DNA of 64,000 bases, taken from positions 1 to 64,000 of the forward strand of contig NZ_JUIV01000001.1 in NCBI RefSeq assembly GCF_004151235.1. Reading direction: 5' to 3'. Numbering within the stretch: the stretch's first letter is position 1; the number at the start of each line of letters is the position of its first letter. This document shows, in pieces, positions 50,772 through 59,186 of this stretch. This DNA comes from Flavobacterium anhuiense. Its GTDB lineage: Bacteria > Bacteroidota > Bacteroidia > Flavobacteriales > Flavobacteriaceae. The translations under genes and the position numbers were made by a program. The notes below the pieces were generated by a model. That model saw nothing but the letters and a program-made list of their open reading frames with translations. It did not search any database and was not told the origin of the DNA.

Positions 50772-51485
50772 ATGAAAATGAAATGTCTTATTATCGACGA
50801 TGAACCTATAGCAAGAAACGGAATAGCAGATTTTGTTTCTAAAATTGATTTTCTCGAAACTGTTGGCACTTGTGCTTCGGCTCTAGAAGCCACTTCATAT
50901 CTTCAAGAAAAACAGATAGATTTATTATTTCTGGATATAAATATGCCGTATTTGTCTGGATTGGAGTTTTTAGAATCTTTAGAAAATCCGCCATTGGTGA
51001 TTTTTACAACCGCTTATTCAGAACATGCTTTAGACGGATATCGACTTCAGGTTGTGGATTATTTATTAAAGCCCATTACTTTTCAGCGTTTTTATCAGGC
51101 TTCGTTAAAAGCAAAGCAATGGCATCAAATGCTGAATTTTCCAAAACAAAATCAATTGGATCCTTTTTTATATGTGCGTCAGGAAGAAGGATTTCAGAAA
51201 ATTTCTTGGATCGATATTTTATATATCGAAGGAATGCAAAATTATGCTAAACTTCATTTTAAAGATAAAGTGCTGATTATTCATCAGACGATGATTTCAT
51301 TAGAAGAAACACTTCCAAAAGAAATTTTCTTTCGAATCCATAAATCATTTCTCGTAAATGTTACGCATATAGATTCTATTTCTGGCGGACGCTTATTTAT
51401 AAAAGGACAAGAGCTACCTATTTCAAGAACACGCCGTGAGGAATTATTGAAAGAGGTAGTCTATAAAAACTTACTGAGCAGATAG
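50772..51485 (+). CDS. LytTR-family response regulator
   Basis: A 237-residue regulator. The receiver domain (about 3-120) has D9/D10 and the phospho-acceptor D55 in FLDINMP. The C-terminal LytTR DNA-binding domain (about 138-235) has ISWIDILYIEGMQNYAKLHF and FFRIHKSFLVNVTHIDSISGG. It is the partner of the LytS-type kinase at 49383. The convergent outer-membrane-type gene ends 2 bases after it. Its likely targets have GTCAAA pairs upstream (49251, 52479). Confidence 0.95.
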   Translation: MKMKCLIIDDEPIARNGIADFVSKIDFLETVGTCASALEATSYLQEKQIDLLFLDINMPYLSGLEFLESLENPPLVIFTTAYSEHALDGYRLQVVDYLLKPITFQRFYQASLKAKQWHQMLNFPKQNQLDPFLYVRQEEGFQKISWIDILYIEGMQNYAKLHFKDKVLIIHQTMISLEETLPKEIFFRIHKSFLVNVTHIDSISGGRLFIKGQELPISRTRREELLKEVVYKNLLSR

Positions 51486-51487
51486 CT

Positions 51488-52423
51488 CTAGAATTTCCAT
51501 TTTAGAGCTATTGCTCCATAAAAAGTAGTCGTGAATCTTGGATCTGCAATATCTTTTTCTTTAAAGATTTCTTTAATTTTTCGGTTAGTTGTTGAAAAAC
51601 TTCGAACAAGAGTAGTTCCTCCCGTTGGTTCTAAAGTCCAATGTTCTCCAAATTTTATCTGAGGTCTTAAACCTGCAATTATTTGCTGATATCCCAGTAA
51701 GGTAGATTTATTTCCAATTTTGGTTTCGGCAGTCATTCCGCTTAATTCTACTACTGCTTTTAAGTCAAACGTATCAGACATTCGATAGCCAACTTCTGCG
51801 CCTTCTGGAAAAGTAATTTTAAAATGTAATGCTCCTGTAGTTTCCCAATTAAAATAAATTCCAGGAAGAACCATCGGCACACCAAAACTATTAGTCAAGA
51901 CCGGACCTGCCCCCAAAGCCAGTTTAGGATTAAATTGTTTGATAAAAAGAATTCCGCCTTGAAGCAAGACATCATCTTTATTAATTTCGACCATATCTGT
52001 ATAAACACCTACAGAAGCCATTATTAATAAAGACCAAGAAGAAGAAATAGAACGCAAATGTTTGACTCCAACTTGCGTATTGAGCAATTCATTCGGAAAT
52101 CCGCCTTGAAATGCTACTGGAAGATCTTGAATATTGTAATTCCTGTTTTCCATTTTGGCATAACTTCCATTAAAAAATACTGACCAAAGTTTTGGATGAT
52201 CGTATTTGTCCATTTTTAAAGACAATGGCACTTCAAAAGCCAGCTGTGCTCTTTTAAAATTACTTTCTGCATTTGTTTTTGTGCTGTCCATTGGCCGTAC
52301 ATATTTAGAAAATGGGACATAATCGAGTTTAAATTCACCTGAAATTCCTGATTGTGAACGTGCAGCTAGGGTAGCCAATAAAAAAAGAAAAAGCTGCGAT
52401 AGATAAAAGATTGTTTTGTTCAT
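51488..52423 (-). CDS. Outer-membrane-type protein, probable LytTR target
   Basis: A 311-residue exported protein with signal peptide MNKTIFYLSQLFLFLLATLAARS. The start at 52423 was chosen over 52453 for that reason. The mature part is rich in alternating aromatic strands (LWSVFFNGSYAKMENRNY, ETTGALHFKITF) and ends in FYGAIALKWKF, with a terminal Phe as in outer-membrane barrels. I cannot name a family with certainty. A GTCAAA pair lies 56 bases upstream, matching the operator of the two-component kinase. Convergent with the regulator gene, whose stop is 2 bp away. Confidence 0.72.
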   Translation of the reverse strand: MNKTIFYLSQLFLFLLATLAARSQSGISGEFKLDYVPFSKYVRPMDSTKTNAESNFKRAQLAFEVPLSLKMDKYDHPKLWSVFFNGSYAKMENRNYNIQDLPVAFQGGFPNELLNTQVGVKHLRSISSSWSLLIMASVGVYTDMVEINKDDVLLQGGILFIKQFNPKLALGAGPVLTNSFGVPMVLPGIYFNWETTGALHFKITFPEGAEVGYRMSDTFDLKAVVELSGMTAETKIGNKSTLLGYQQIIAGLRPQIKFGEHWTLEPTGGTTLVRSFSTTNRKIKEIFKEKDIADPRFTTTFYGAIALKWKF

Positions 52424-52478
52424 GATTTGATTAATTTTTCTGCGAATTACCACCTTCTAAATCAATCCTAAAAAATCA

Positions 52479-52511
52479 TTTGACTACTAGCACTTTTCTT
52501 TTGACCAATGG
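52479..52511 (-). promoter_or_regulatory. Predicted LytTR operator upstream of the outer-membrane-type gene
   Basis: On the minus strand GTCAAA occurs at 52505-52500 and 52484-52479, 21 bp apart, within CCATTGGTCAAAAGAAAA. It matches the kinase upstream sequence CCATTTGTCAAAATAAAA. Confidence 0.6.
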
Positions 52512-52520
52512 CATAAAATA

Positions 52521-52556
52521 AAAAATCCGACAACTATATAAGCTGTCGGATTTTTA
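52521..52556 (-). terminator. Terminator after the beta-barrel gene
   Basis: AAAAATCCGACA pairs with TGTCGGATTTTT around an 11-base loop. It separates the gene at 52589 from the LytTR-target gene, so the latter has its own promoter. Confidence 0.85.
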
Positions 52557-52588
52557 CCAAAAACAAAATAATAAATTAAACCTATTTT

Positions 52589-53107
52589 TTATAGTTTAAA
52601 ACCATAAGCAACACGCAATGCTACTTGATTGGTTCTAAAGTCATGATAATCTTCGTAACGAACACTTAAATCGATGTACTTGTTGGCATAACCAATTCCT
52701 GGAGCCCATAAAAAGGTAGTTTTATCGTAACCGTTTGTTACAGCAAAACCTGCACCCAGCTCTCCTAAAACATAAAATTGATCTTTTAAGACAAAAGCTT
52801 TAAAACCTGCTTTTGCTGGAATGAATCCAAGATCTTTTATATCATTTCCAAGATCGTCTTTTCCCATAAATAAATTTGTAAATCCCGTTGTTAAGGTCAA
52901 AGATGTTTTTTTGGAAAGATCATACTGTAAACGAACGTCTCCCCCAAGAGACCAGTCGTAATCATTGTCGGTTGGCAATCCCCCATTTAAGCCAAAACCT
53001 AATCTAAAACCTTGATCGTAATTTGTTGCTTCTGTTTCTTGAGCAAATGTGGTGTTGGCAAATAAAAATGTGAAAGCAGCTAGGCATAACATCTGTAATT
53101 TTTTCAT
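52589..53107 (-). CDS. Outer membrane beta-barrel protein, small
   Basis: A 172-residue exported protein with signal peptide MKKLQMLCLAAFTFLFANTTFAQ. The mature part has the OmpA/OmpW-like alternation (DQGFRLGFGLNGGLPTDNDY, DVRLQYDLSKKTSLTLTTGF) and ends in RVAYGFKL. Function unknown, possibly a minor porin or a stress-induced barrel. Its own terminator (52521-52556) follows. Confidence 0.8.
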   Translation of the reverse strand: MKKLQMLCLAAFTFLFANTTFAQETEATNYDQGFRLGFGLNGGLPTDNDYDWSLGGDVRLQYDLSKKTSLTLTTGFTNLFMGKDDLGNDIKDLGFIPAKAGFKAFVLKDQFYVLGELGAGFAVTNGYDKTTFLWAPGIGYANKYIDLSVRYEDYHDFRTNQVALRVAYGFKL

Positions 53108-53208
53108 GGCTTATATTTTTGAAATTTCTATGATGTAAAATTATACGCAAGGCGTTTGGAGATTGTTATACAATTTTTAAAAATCGTTACATAATATTGA
53201 GTTCGTCT

Positions 53209-53216
53209 TATTTTTG
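53209..53216 (+). promoter_or_regulatory. Possible alternative -7 element upstream of the MATE gene
   Basis: TATTTTTG matches TAnnTTTG, 80 bases before the chosen GTG. The nearest TTG (53197-53199) is too close to serve as -33. Either this or 53270-53277 may be used. Confidence 0.3.
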
Positions 53217-53269
53217 TCTTAAAATTGGGATATATTTTTATTGATAGGATAGAATTCGAAGCTTCTGAC

Positions 53270-53277
53270 TATCTTTG
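53270..53277 (+). promoter_or_regulatory. Predicted -7 element of the MATE gene
   Basis: TATCTTTG matches TAnnTTTG, 20 bases before the GTG at 53297. It lies inside the longer reading frame that starts at 53225, which argues for the shorter protein. A TTG at 53241-53243 lies upstream. Confidence 0.5.
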
Positions 53278-53296
53278 CGCACAAAATAGAATACAA

Positions 53297-54679
53297 GTGA
53301 ATTTAAAGCAGTACACCAAAGAGTTTTCGTATAATTTAAGGCTGGCATATCCTGTTATTTTAGGAATGGTCGGACATACCTTAATTGGTATTGTCGATAA
53401 TATAATGGTTGGTAAAATAGGAAGTACAGAATTGGCGGCAGTTTCGCTTGGAAATAGTATGATTTTTATCGCCATGTCTTTAGGAATTGGTTTTTCTACA
53501 GCCATTACGCCAATTGTTGCCGAAGGTGATGCAGAGAAAAATGATACTAAAATTCGATCTGCTTTTCATCATGGATTATTTCTTTGTACAATTCTAGGAT
53601 TGGTGCTTTTTACCGTAATTATGTTTGCAAAACCCATTATGGAATTGCTGAAACAACCTGCAGATGTAATTGTGTTGGCAAAACCCTATTTAGGATGGGT
53701 GGCTTTTTCTCTAATTCCGTTGGTAATGTACCAAGGATATAAGCAGTTTGCAGACGGAATGTCGTTAACCAAATATTCTATGTATGCCATGGTAATGGCA
53801 AACGTTCTTCACGTTGGTATAAACTATGTTTTAATTTATGGGATTTGGATTTTTCCAAAAATGGGAATTATCGGTGCCGCTTTAGGAACGGTAATTTCTA
53901 GGATCTTTTTAGTAATGTTTATGCATATCATGCTTTCGCGAAGAGACGATTTAAAACGCTTTTTTAAAGGTTTTAGTTTTAATGAAATAAAAAAAACAAC
54001 CATAAAAAAGATCATCAGTATCGGATTTCCTTCTGCAATGCAGATGCTTTTTGAAGTAGTTTTATTTACGGCTTCAATCTGGCTTTGTGGAAATATCGGG
54101 AAAACAAGTCAGGCAGCAAATCAGATTGCTTTAAGTTTGGCGTCGATGACTTTTATGTTTGCAATGGGATTGAGCGTAACTTCTATGGTTCGTGTAAGTA
54201 ATCAAAGAGGATTGATGGATTATAAAAAACTGATTGTTGTAGCGCGTTCTATTTTCCTTCTTGCTATAATCTTAGAAACGGTTTTTGCCATTTTCTTTAT
54301 CGTTTTCCACGATTATCTGCCTTATATTTTCTTGAATATGGAAAATACAGGACAAATTTTGGATAATGAAGAAGTAATTGCCATTGCATCAAAACTGCTT
54401 TTAATAGCTGCGATTTTCCAGATTTCTGACGGAATTCAAGTTGTGGTTTTAGGTGCTTTACGCGGATTACAAGATGTAAAAGTGCCTATGTACATTACCT
54501 TTGTAGCCTATTGGGTTATTGGTTTTCCTATTTCGTATTATTTAGGAGAACACACAGAATTGAAAGCTCAAGGTGTTTGGGTCGGACTTTTGGCTGGATT
54601 AACTGCGGCTGCAATTTGTTTGTATGCTCGTTTTCATTACTTAACAAAAAGATTGGTTAAGAATTCAGATGCAGAATAA
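53297..54679 (+). CDS. MATE family multidrug efflux protein (NorM-like)
   Basis: A 12-helix cation-coupled exporter of drugs or metabolites in the inner membrane. It contains two MatE halves: the first has LAYPVILGMVGHTLIGIVDNIMVG, and the second starts around IKKIISIGFPSAMQMLFEVVLFTA. The GTG at 53297 is chosen as start, giving about 460 residues, because a -7 element lies inside the extra N-terminal region of the longer frame (from 53225). That extra part (MGYIFIDRIEFEASDYL) has no family match that I know. Confidence 0.88.
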   Translation: MNLKQYTKEFSYNLRLAYPVILGMVGHTLIGIVDNIMVGKIGSTELAAVSLGNSMIFIAMSLGIGFSTAITPIVAEGDAEKNDTKIRSAFHHGLFLCTILGLVLFTVIMFAKPIMELLKQPADVIVLAKPYLGWVAFSLIPLVMYQGYKQFADGMSLTKYSMYAMVMANVLHVGINYVLIYGIWIFPKMGIIGAALGTVISRIFLVMFMHIMLSRRDDLKRFFKGFSFNEIKKTTIKKIISIGFPSAMQMLFEVVLFTASIWLCGNIGKTSQAANQIALSLASMTFMFAMGLSVTSMVRVSNQRGLMDYKKLIVVARSIFLLAIILETVFAIFFIVFHDYLPYIFLNMENTGQILDNEEVIAIASKLLLIAAIFQISDGIQVVVLGALRGLQDVKVPMYITFVAYWVIGFPISYYLGEHTELKAQGVWVGLLAGLTAAAICLYARFHYLTKRLVKNSDAE

Positions 54680-54748
54680 TTAAATTTGAAAAAATAAAAG
54701 GCTGATTTTAGCAAAACAATAAATAATCAATTACTAAAAAATAAATAT

Positions 54749-54976
54749 ATGGAATTACCTAAATTTTTACTTGGAGACAACACTGATTTCCCAGATGATA
54801 TTTTTATCATCCACCTAGATTATCCAAGATTTATTATCAATTTGAAAGATGATGAGGTTGAATTTTTAGAAGAACCTGAAGATTTGGATGAAGCAGAATT
54901 AAACGCCGAAATGGAAAGTTTAATTGAAAAGGCAAATGAGTTTTATGATAGAGAAATAAACCGTTACGAAGAGTAA
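54749..54976 (+). CDS. Small acidic conserved-looking protein
   Basis: A 75-residue, very acidic cytoplasmic protein with FIIHLDYPRFIINLKDDEVEFLEEPEDL and a helical C-terminal part. I recall homologous small ORFs in many flavobacteria but know no function. The gene lies between the MATE and sulfatase genes, all on one strand, without terminators. Confidence 0.72.
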   Translation: MELPKFLLGDNTDFPDDIFIIHLDYPRFIINLKDDEVEFLEEPEDLDEAELNAEMESLIEKANEFYDREINRYEE

Positions 54977-55022
54977 TCGTGTTTTTTGAAAATCACTTTT
55001 ACGTTCTTAATATTTTTTATTG

Positions 55023-56960
55023 ATGAAGAAATTATCTTTTTTAAGGCCTATATTAAATTTTATAGCAATCGGATTATTGATAACCACTCTAAGCCGAATC
55101 TTTTTGTTTTTTCTTTTTAAAGAAAGAGTAGAGCAGACACCAGATTTCTGGTATATTTTTCCAATCGGTCTTCGAATGGATTTGATATTGCTTTGCTATT
55201 TGTCGTTTCTACCCGCATTGCTAATTACTTTTCTGCCGAATAAATGCATAAAATTCACCAACAAATTTCTGGTAATTTATAGTTTTCTATTTCTGTTTTT
55301 AATTCTTTTTGTGGAATTAGCTTCGCCAGATTTTGTAAAACAATATGACACGCGTCCAAATAAGATTTTCTTAGATTATCTTATTTATCCGAAAGAAGTG
55401 GTTGGAATGCTTTTAAAAAGCTATCTGACTTCTATCGTCGTGACATTCCTAATTTTGGGAGTTGTGATGTATTTTGCTTTCAAAAAGGGGAAAAAATATT
55501 TTCATACAACCAGCGCAGATTACAAATTCAAATTAATGGTATTTCCATTAGTGGCTTTTTTATTGTTTTTTGGAGCGCGTTCGAGTCTGACTTCAAAACG
55601 TCCTATTAATGCGAGTAATGCTGTTTTCTCGACAGATCAGCTTACAAATACTCTTGGGTTAAATTCATTTTATACGGTTGCATTTGCGGCGTATTCAATC
55701 AAAAATGAAGGAAATACCAAAATGTATGGTAAAATGGACGAAGCCGAAGCGATTGCTCGTGTGAAAAAATATATGATCGCTGGGCCAAATGATTTTACCG
55801 ATAAAGATATTCCGTTTTTACACGTACAGCAGCCAGATTCTGTTGTGCAAAAGCCATACAATCTAGTTATCTTTTTACAAGAAAGTTTAGGTGCAGAATA
55901 TGTTGGGATTTTAGGAGGAAAACCATTAACTCCAGAATTTGATAAATTATCGAAAGAAGGAACATTATTCACCAATTTATATTGCACAGGAACCAGAAGC
56001 GTTCGCGGAATTGAAGCGGTTGTAACTGGATTTTTGCCTTCGCCATCAGAAAGTGTTGTAAAGCTTGGAAACTCACAACAAGGATTTTTTACATTGGCAG
56101 ATGCGTTAAAACAAAAAGGTTATGACACGAGTTTCATTTATGGAGGAATGGCCAATTTTGATAACATGGCTTCATTTTTTAACGGAAATGGTTTTACAGA
56201 CATCGTAGACCAAACCGATTTTGATTCTGATGGAAATAAGTATGCTTTCAAAGGAACTTGGGGCTATTCTGATGAAGATTTGGTAACTAAAGCCAATCAA
56301 TATTTTAAGTCAAAAGGAAACAAACCGTTTTTCTCTTTGATGTTCTCAACTTCTAATCATGAGCCTTTCGAATATCCTGCAGGAAGAATTAAGCCATACG
56401 ATAAAAAACCTGCAACGGTAAATAACGCCATGAAATATGCGGATTTCTCTATAGGGAAATTCTTTGAATTGGCTAAAAAAGAAGATTACTTTAAAAACAC
56501 GATTTTCATTGTAATTGCTGATCACAATACTAGAACATATGGTAAAAATTTAGTGCCAATTAATAAATTCCATATTCCAGCATTTATCATGGGACCAGGA
56601 GTTCCAAAAGGAGCAGTTTATGACAGACTGGCAAGTCAGATTGATATTCCGCCGACATTATTAGGATATTTGGGTATGCCGTTTGAAACACCAATGGTAG
56701 GACGAAATCTAACTAAACTAGATCCGAAAGTACAAGGAAGATCAATTATGCAGTTTAATGATATCAATGCATTTAGAGTAGAAAGCCAAGTGGTGATCAT
56801 GCAGCCAAATTTGAAACCACTTCAATTTGAAATTAAAAACGATACCACTTTAATTCCTGTAAAACTAAACGAAGATTTAGCAAAAGATGCTTTAGCGCAC
56901 GTTATTACAGCAGGAAATTTGTATAAAGAAAGTAAGTATAAGCTTAGACCTAAGAAATAA
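55023..56960 (+). CDS. LTA-synthase-like membrane sulfatase/phosphoglycerol transferase
   Basis: A 645-residue inner-membrane protein with about five N-terminal helices (up to residue 185), then a sulfatase-fold domain. Sulfatase signatures are visible: NLVIFLQESLGAEYVG with the metal-binding Glu, the nucleophile Thr in GTRSVRGIEAVVTG, and IVIADHNTRTYGK with a metal-binding Asp-His. Substrate in Gram-negatives is uncertain; phosphoglycerol or phosphoethanolamine transfer to glycans is possible. The ORF begins at a TTG (55020), but the ATG at 55023 is a better start. Confidence 0.88.
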   Translation: MKKLSFLRPILNFIAIGLLITTLSRIFLFFLFKERVEQTPDFWYIFPIGLRMDLILLCYLSFLPALLITFLPNKCIKFTNKFLVIYSFLFLFLILFVELASPDFVKQYDTRPNKIFLDYLIYPKEVVGMLLKSYLTSIVVTFLILGVVMYFAFKKGKKYFHTTSADYKFKLMVFPLVAFLLFFGARSSLTSKRPINASNAVFSTDQLTNTLGLNSFYTVAFAAYSIKNEGNTKMYGKMDEAEAIARVKKYMIAGPNDFTDKDIPFLHVQQPDSVVQKPYNLVIFLQESLGAEYVGILGGKPLTPEFDKLSKEGTLFTNLYCTGTRSVRGIEAVVTGFLPSPSESVVKLGNSQQGFFTLADALKQKGYDTSFIYGGMANFDNMASFFNGNGFTDIVDQTDFDSDGNKYAFKGTWGYSDEDLVTKANQYFKSKGNKPFFSLMFSTSNHEPFEYPAGRIKPYDKKPATVNNAMKYADFSIGKFFELAKKEDYFKNTIFIVIADHNTRTYGKNLVPINKFHIPAFIMGPGVPKGAVYDRLASQIDIPPTLLGYLGMPFETPMVGRNLTKLDPKVQGRSIMQFNDINAFRVESQVVIMQPNLKPLQFEIKNDTTLIPVKLNEDLAKDALAHVITAGNLYKESKYKLRPKK

Positions 56961-57076
56961 AGATGCTAAGGGACTAAGTTTCTAAGTTTTGTCACATGGA
57001 GTGAAGTCGAAAAGACAAGATTGTGGTTAAGTAATGCACTAAAAACTTAGCAACTTAGAATCTTAGCATCTTAGAA
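56961..57076. repeat. CTTAG-word inverted repeat, copy 2
   Basis: AAGATGCTAAGGGACTAAGTTTCTAAG faces CTTAGCAACTTAGAATCTTAGCATCTTAG. The centre holds GTCACATGGAGTGAAGTCGAAAAGAC, a word related to 58269-58296. The right end overlaps the meaB stop codon. Confidence 0.8.
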
Positions 57077-58165
57077 GCTTTTTTCAAAATACAATTTTAA
57101 TAACTCAGCAGCAGCTGCAAACGATGAAATTTCATTGTTTTGCACTGCTTTTTTGTTTTTTTCTAAAAGCGAAATTATTTCAGGCTGATTATAGAAATTC
57201 TGTTTCAGTTGTTCGTTGATGGTTTCCATCATCCAGAAGTGATTTTGCTCATTTCTTTTTTCTTGGAAAAACCCAGTTTCTTTCGTCATTTCAAAATAAT
57301 CAGAAATAGTGTTCCAAACTTCAGGAATTCCATCTTTTGTCAACGAACTGCAAGTAGTTACTTTCGGTTGCCAATTTGATTTTTTTGAAGGAAATAAATG
57401 CAAAGCGCGATTAAATTCTACTTTCGCCTGATTTGCTTTTTTTACATTATCGCCGTCAGCTTTGTTAATGACAATGGCATCTGCCATTTCCATAATGCCG
57501 CGTTTAATGCCTTGAAGTTCGTCGCCAGCACCAGAAATCTTTAAAAGTAAAAAGAAATCGACCATGCTATGAACGGCAGTTTCACTTTGGCCTACACCAA
57601 CGGTTTCAATAATAATAGTGTCAAAACCTGCGGCTTCACAAAGAATGATAGTTTCTCGGGTTTTGCGAGCTACACCGCCTAAAGTTTCTCCAGAAGCACT
57701 TGGACGAATAAAAGCATTTTCATCTTTCACCAATTCTTCCATTCGGGTTTTGTCGCCGAGAATACTTCCGTGCGAAAGCGAACTGCTAGGATCAACCGCT
57801 AAAACGGCGACTTTTTTTCCTAATTCTGTCAAGTGTTTTCCAAAAGCCTCGATAAAAGTGCTTTTCCCAACACCTGGAACGCCTGTAATTCCAATGCGAA
57901 TTGATTTATTGGCATGAGATAAACAGCCTTGAATAACTTGGCCAGCTTTATCAAAATGGTCCGGATTGGTGCTTTCAATTAAAGTAATCGCGCGACTGAG
58001 AGAAGTTCGGTTTCCTTCTAATATACCATCAATTAATTCTTGAGAAGTGGGTTGTTGCCTGCGTTTGCTTTTAATTTGATTGATAGCCGAAATATTGGTG
58101 ATTTCAGGAGGTGAAATTCCAGCTTTTTCAGATATGCTGCCAGTTTGTTTATTAGAATTTGACAA
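57071..58165 (-). CDS. meaB: Methylmalonyl-CoA mutase-associated GTPase MeaB
   Basis: A P-loop GTPase that protects and reloads methylmalonyl-CoA mutase with cobalamin. The P-loop is GVPGVGKST near residue 97. The family signatures LAVDPSSSLSHGSILGDKTRM, FIRPSASGETLGGVARKTRE, ETVGVGQSE and the guanine-specificity motif INKAD are all present. The first 40 residues are a variable Ser/Gln-rich extension. It lies about 43 kb from mutA/mutB in this window. Confidence 0.94.
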   Translation of the reverse strand: MSNSNKQTGSISEKAGISPPEITNISAINQIKSKRRQQPTSQELIDGILEGNRTSLSRAITLIESTNPDHFDKAGQVIQGCLSHANKSIRIGITGVPGVGKSTFIEAFGKHLTELGKKVAVLAVDPSSSLSHGSILGDKTRMEELVKDENAFIRPSASGETLGGVARKTRETIILCEAAGFDTIIIETVGVGQSETAVHSMVDFFLLLKISGAGDELQGIKRGIMEMADAIVINKADGDNVKKANQAKVEFNRALHLFPSKKSNWQPKVTTCSSLTKDGIPEVWNTISDYFEMTKETGFFQEKRNEQNHFWMMETINEQLKQNFYNQPEIISLLEKNKKAVQNNEISSFAAAAELLKLYFEKSF

Positions 58166-58224
58166 AACGCACTTTTTAGAAATGTAAAAGTACAGAAAAC
58201 AAAAACAGTTTCAAAAAGTTAGTT

Positions 58225-58256
58225 TGCCACGAAGTACACTAATTAGCACGAATTTG
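58225..58256. repeat. GCCACAAATT-type repeat fragment
   Basis: GCCACGAAGTACACTAATTAGCACGAATTT resembles the blocks at 50439-50715. Confidence 0.6.
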
Positions 58257-58268
58257 TTCTAGCTTTTT

Positions 58269-58416
58269 TGTCTTCCTGAGCGAAGTCGAAGGACACGCAA
58301 GTAGCTCGATAAAGATTGGTTACATGCAAAGAGACCCGACAGGTTTTAAAACCTGTCGGGTCTAAATGGTATTGCGGAATTACTTTGTGTGTCCTTCGAC
58401 TTCGCTCAGGAAGACA
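58269..58416. repeat. 28-bp perfect inverted repeat with a nested palindrome
   Basis: Arms at 58269-58296 and 58389-58416 are perfectly complementary (core GAGCGAAGTCGAAGGACAC). In the centre, a perfect 32-bp palindrome (58332-58363; half AGACCCGACAGGTTTT) forms its own hairpin. No ORF is in the 321-bp gap between meaB and its upstream neighbour region. Confidence 0.9.
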
Positions 58417-58444
58417 TCGCATTTGCGAAAAGTTCTGAAAAAAA

Positions 58445-58482
58445 ACTTAGAATCTTAGTGCCTTAGCAACTTAGCATCTTTA
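58445..58482. repeat. CTTAG-word repeat, copy 3
   Basis: AACTTAGAATCTTAGTGCC continued by TTAGCAACTTAGCATCTT. A single arm only, ending just before the stop codon of the NAD(P)-binding gene. Confidence 0.7.
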
Positions 58483-58486
58483 AAAA

Positions 58487-59128
58487 TTAATATCCAGCTG
58501 TAAAGCGTACTTGATGATGTTTTGGAGTTTCTACTTCATCAGCAATAACAACAGCCAAATCTTCTACAGATAAAATGCTTCTTTGTTCGTCATTGAAAAC
58601 AGGATTTTCTAAACCTAAACGGTATTTTCCTGTTCTTCCTGTTTTGGTTCCAGCGTGCATTTCGAAAGCAGGACTAAAGAAAGCCCAGTCTAAATCTTTT
58701 TCTTCTTTAATAATATTTAAGTAATGTCTTGCAGCATTAGCCCCAGGGAAGATTTCTTTTGGAAAATCTGGAGTGTCAACTGCTTGCAAGTCTGGAGCAA
58801 CATATAAACTTCCAGCTCCACCAATCGTAATAAAACGTTTAACGCCTGATTTTTTAACTGCTTCTTGAATCGCTTTTGAACCCGCTAAAAAGTCATCATA
58901 AATATTTGGGTTTGTCCAACCTGGATTATAAGCATTGACAACAGCATCGTGACCTTTTAAGATTTCTGCCAAAGCATCAACATTAAAAATATCTGCAGCA
59001 ACCCAAGTAGCATTTGCTGTATCTTTTGGGGTTCTTGCAATAGCAGTAATTTCATGTTTTCTGTCTGCTAATTCGTTTAAAATTGCTGAGCCAACAAATC
59101 CTGTAGCTCCAATAAGTGCGATTTTCAT
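58487..59128 (-). CDS. NAD(P)-binding protein, NmrA/YwnB-like
   Basis: A 213-residue Rossmann protein: IALIGATGFVGSAILNELADRKHEITAIAR at the start, VVNAYNPG and FITIGGAGSLYVAPDLQ inside. This resembles YwnB-like NAD(P)H-binding proteins that are often paired with Rrf2 regulators, as in the ywnA-ywnB pair of Bacillus subtilis. Catalysis is uncertain. It is downstream of the Rrf2 gene by 58 bp, and that spacer contains a TGTTACA half-site (59158-59164). Confidence 0.85.
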   Translation of the reverse strand: MKIALIGATGFVGSAILNELADRKHEITAIARTPKDTANATWVAADIFNVDALAEILKGHDAVVNAYNPGWTNPNIYDDFLAGSKAIQEAVKKSGVKRFITIGGAGSLYVAPDLQAVDTPDFPKEIFPGANAARHYLNIIKEEKDLDWAFFSPAFEMHAGTKTGRTGKYRLGLENPVFNDEQRSILSVEDLAVVIADEVETPKHHQVRFTAGY

Positions 59129-59157
59129 AATATATAAATTTATTTAGTAATAAAAAA

Positions 59158-59164
59158 TGTTACA
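59158..59164 (-). promoter_or_regulatory. Possible Rrf2 half-site upstream of the NAD(P)-binding gene
   Basis: TGTTACA equals one half of the 59609-59636 palindrome and lies 30 bases before the gene's start. Confidence 0.35.
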
Positions 59165-59186
59165 GTTTTGGATAAAAAAATAGCTT

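Noticed and set aside
50870..51250. 126-codon plus-strand frame inside the LytTR regulator gene
   Set aside because: Out-of-frame shadow of the regulator, whose own domains are complete.
52424..52453. Upstream start (52453) of the LytTR-target gene
   Set aside because: It puts ten residues before the signal peptide and brings the start closer to the predicted operator.
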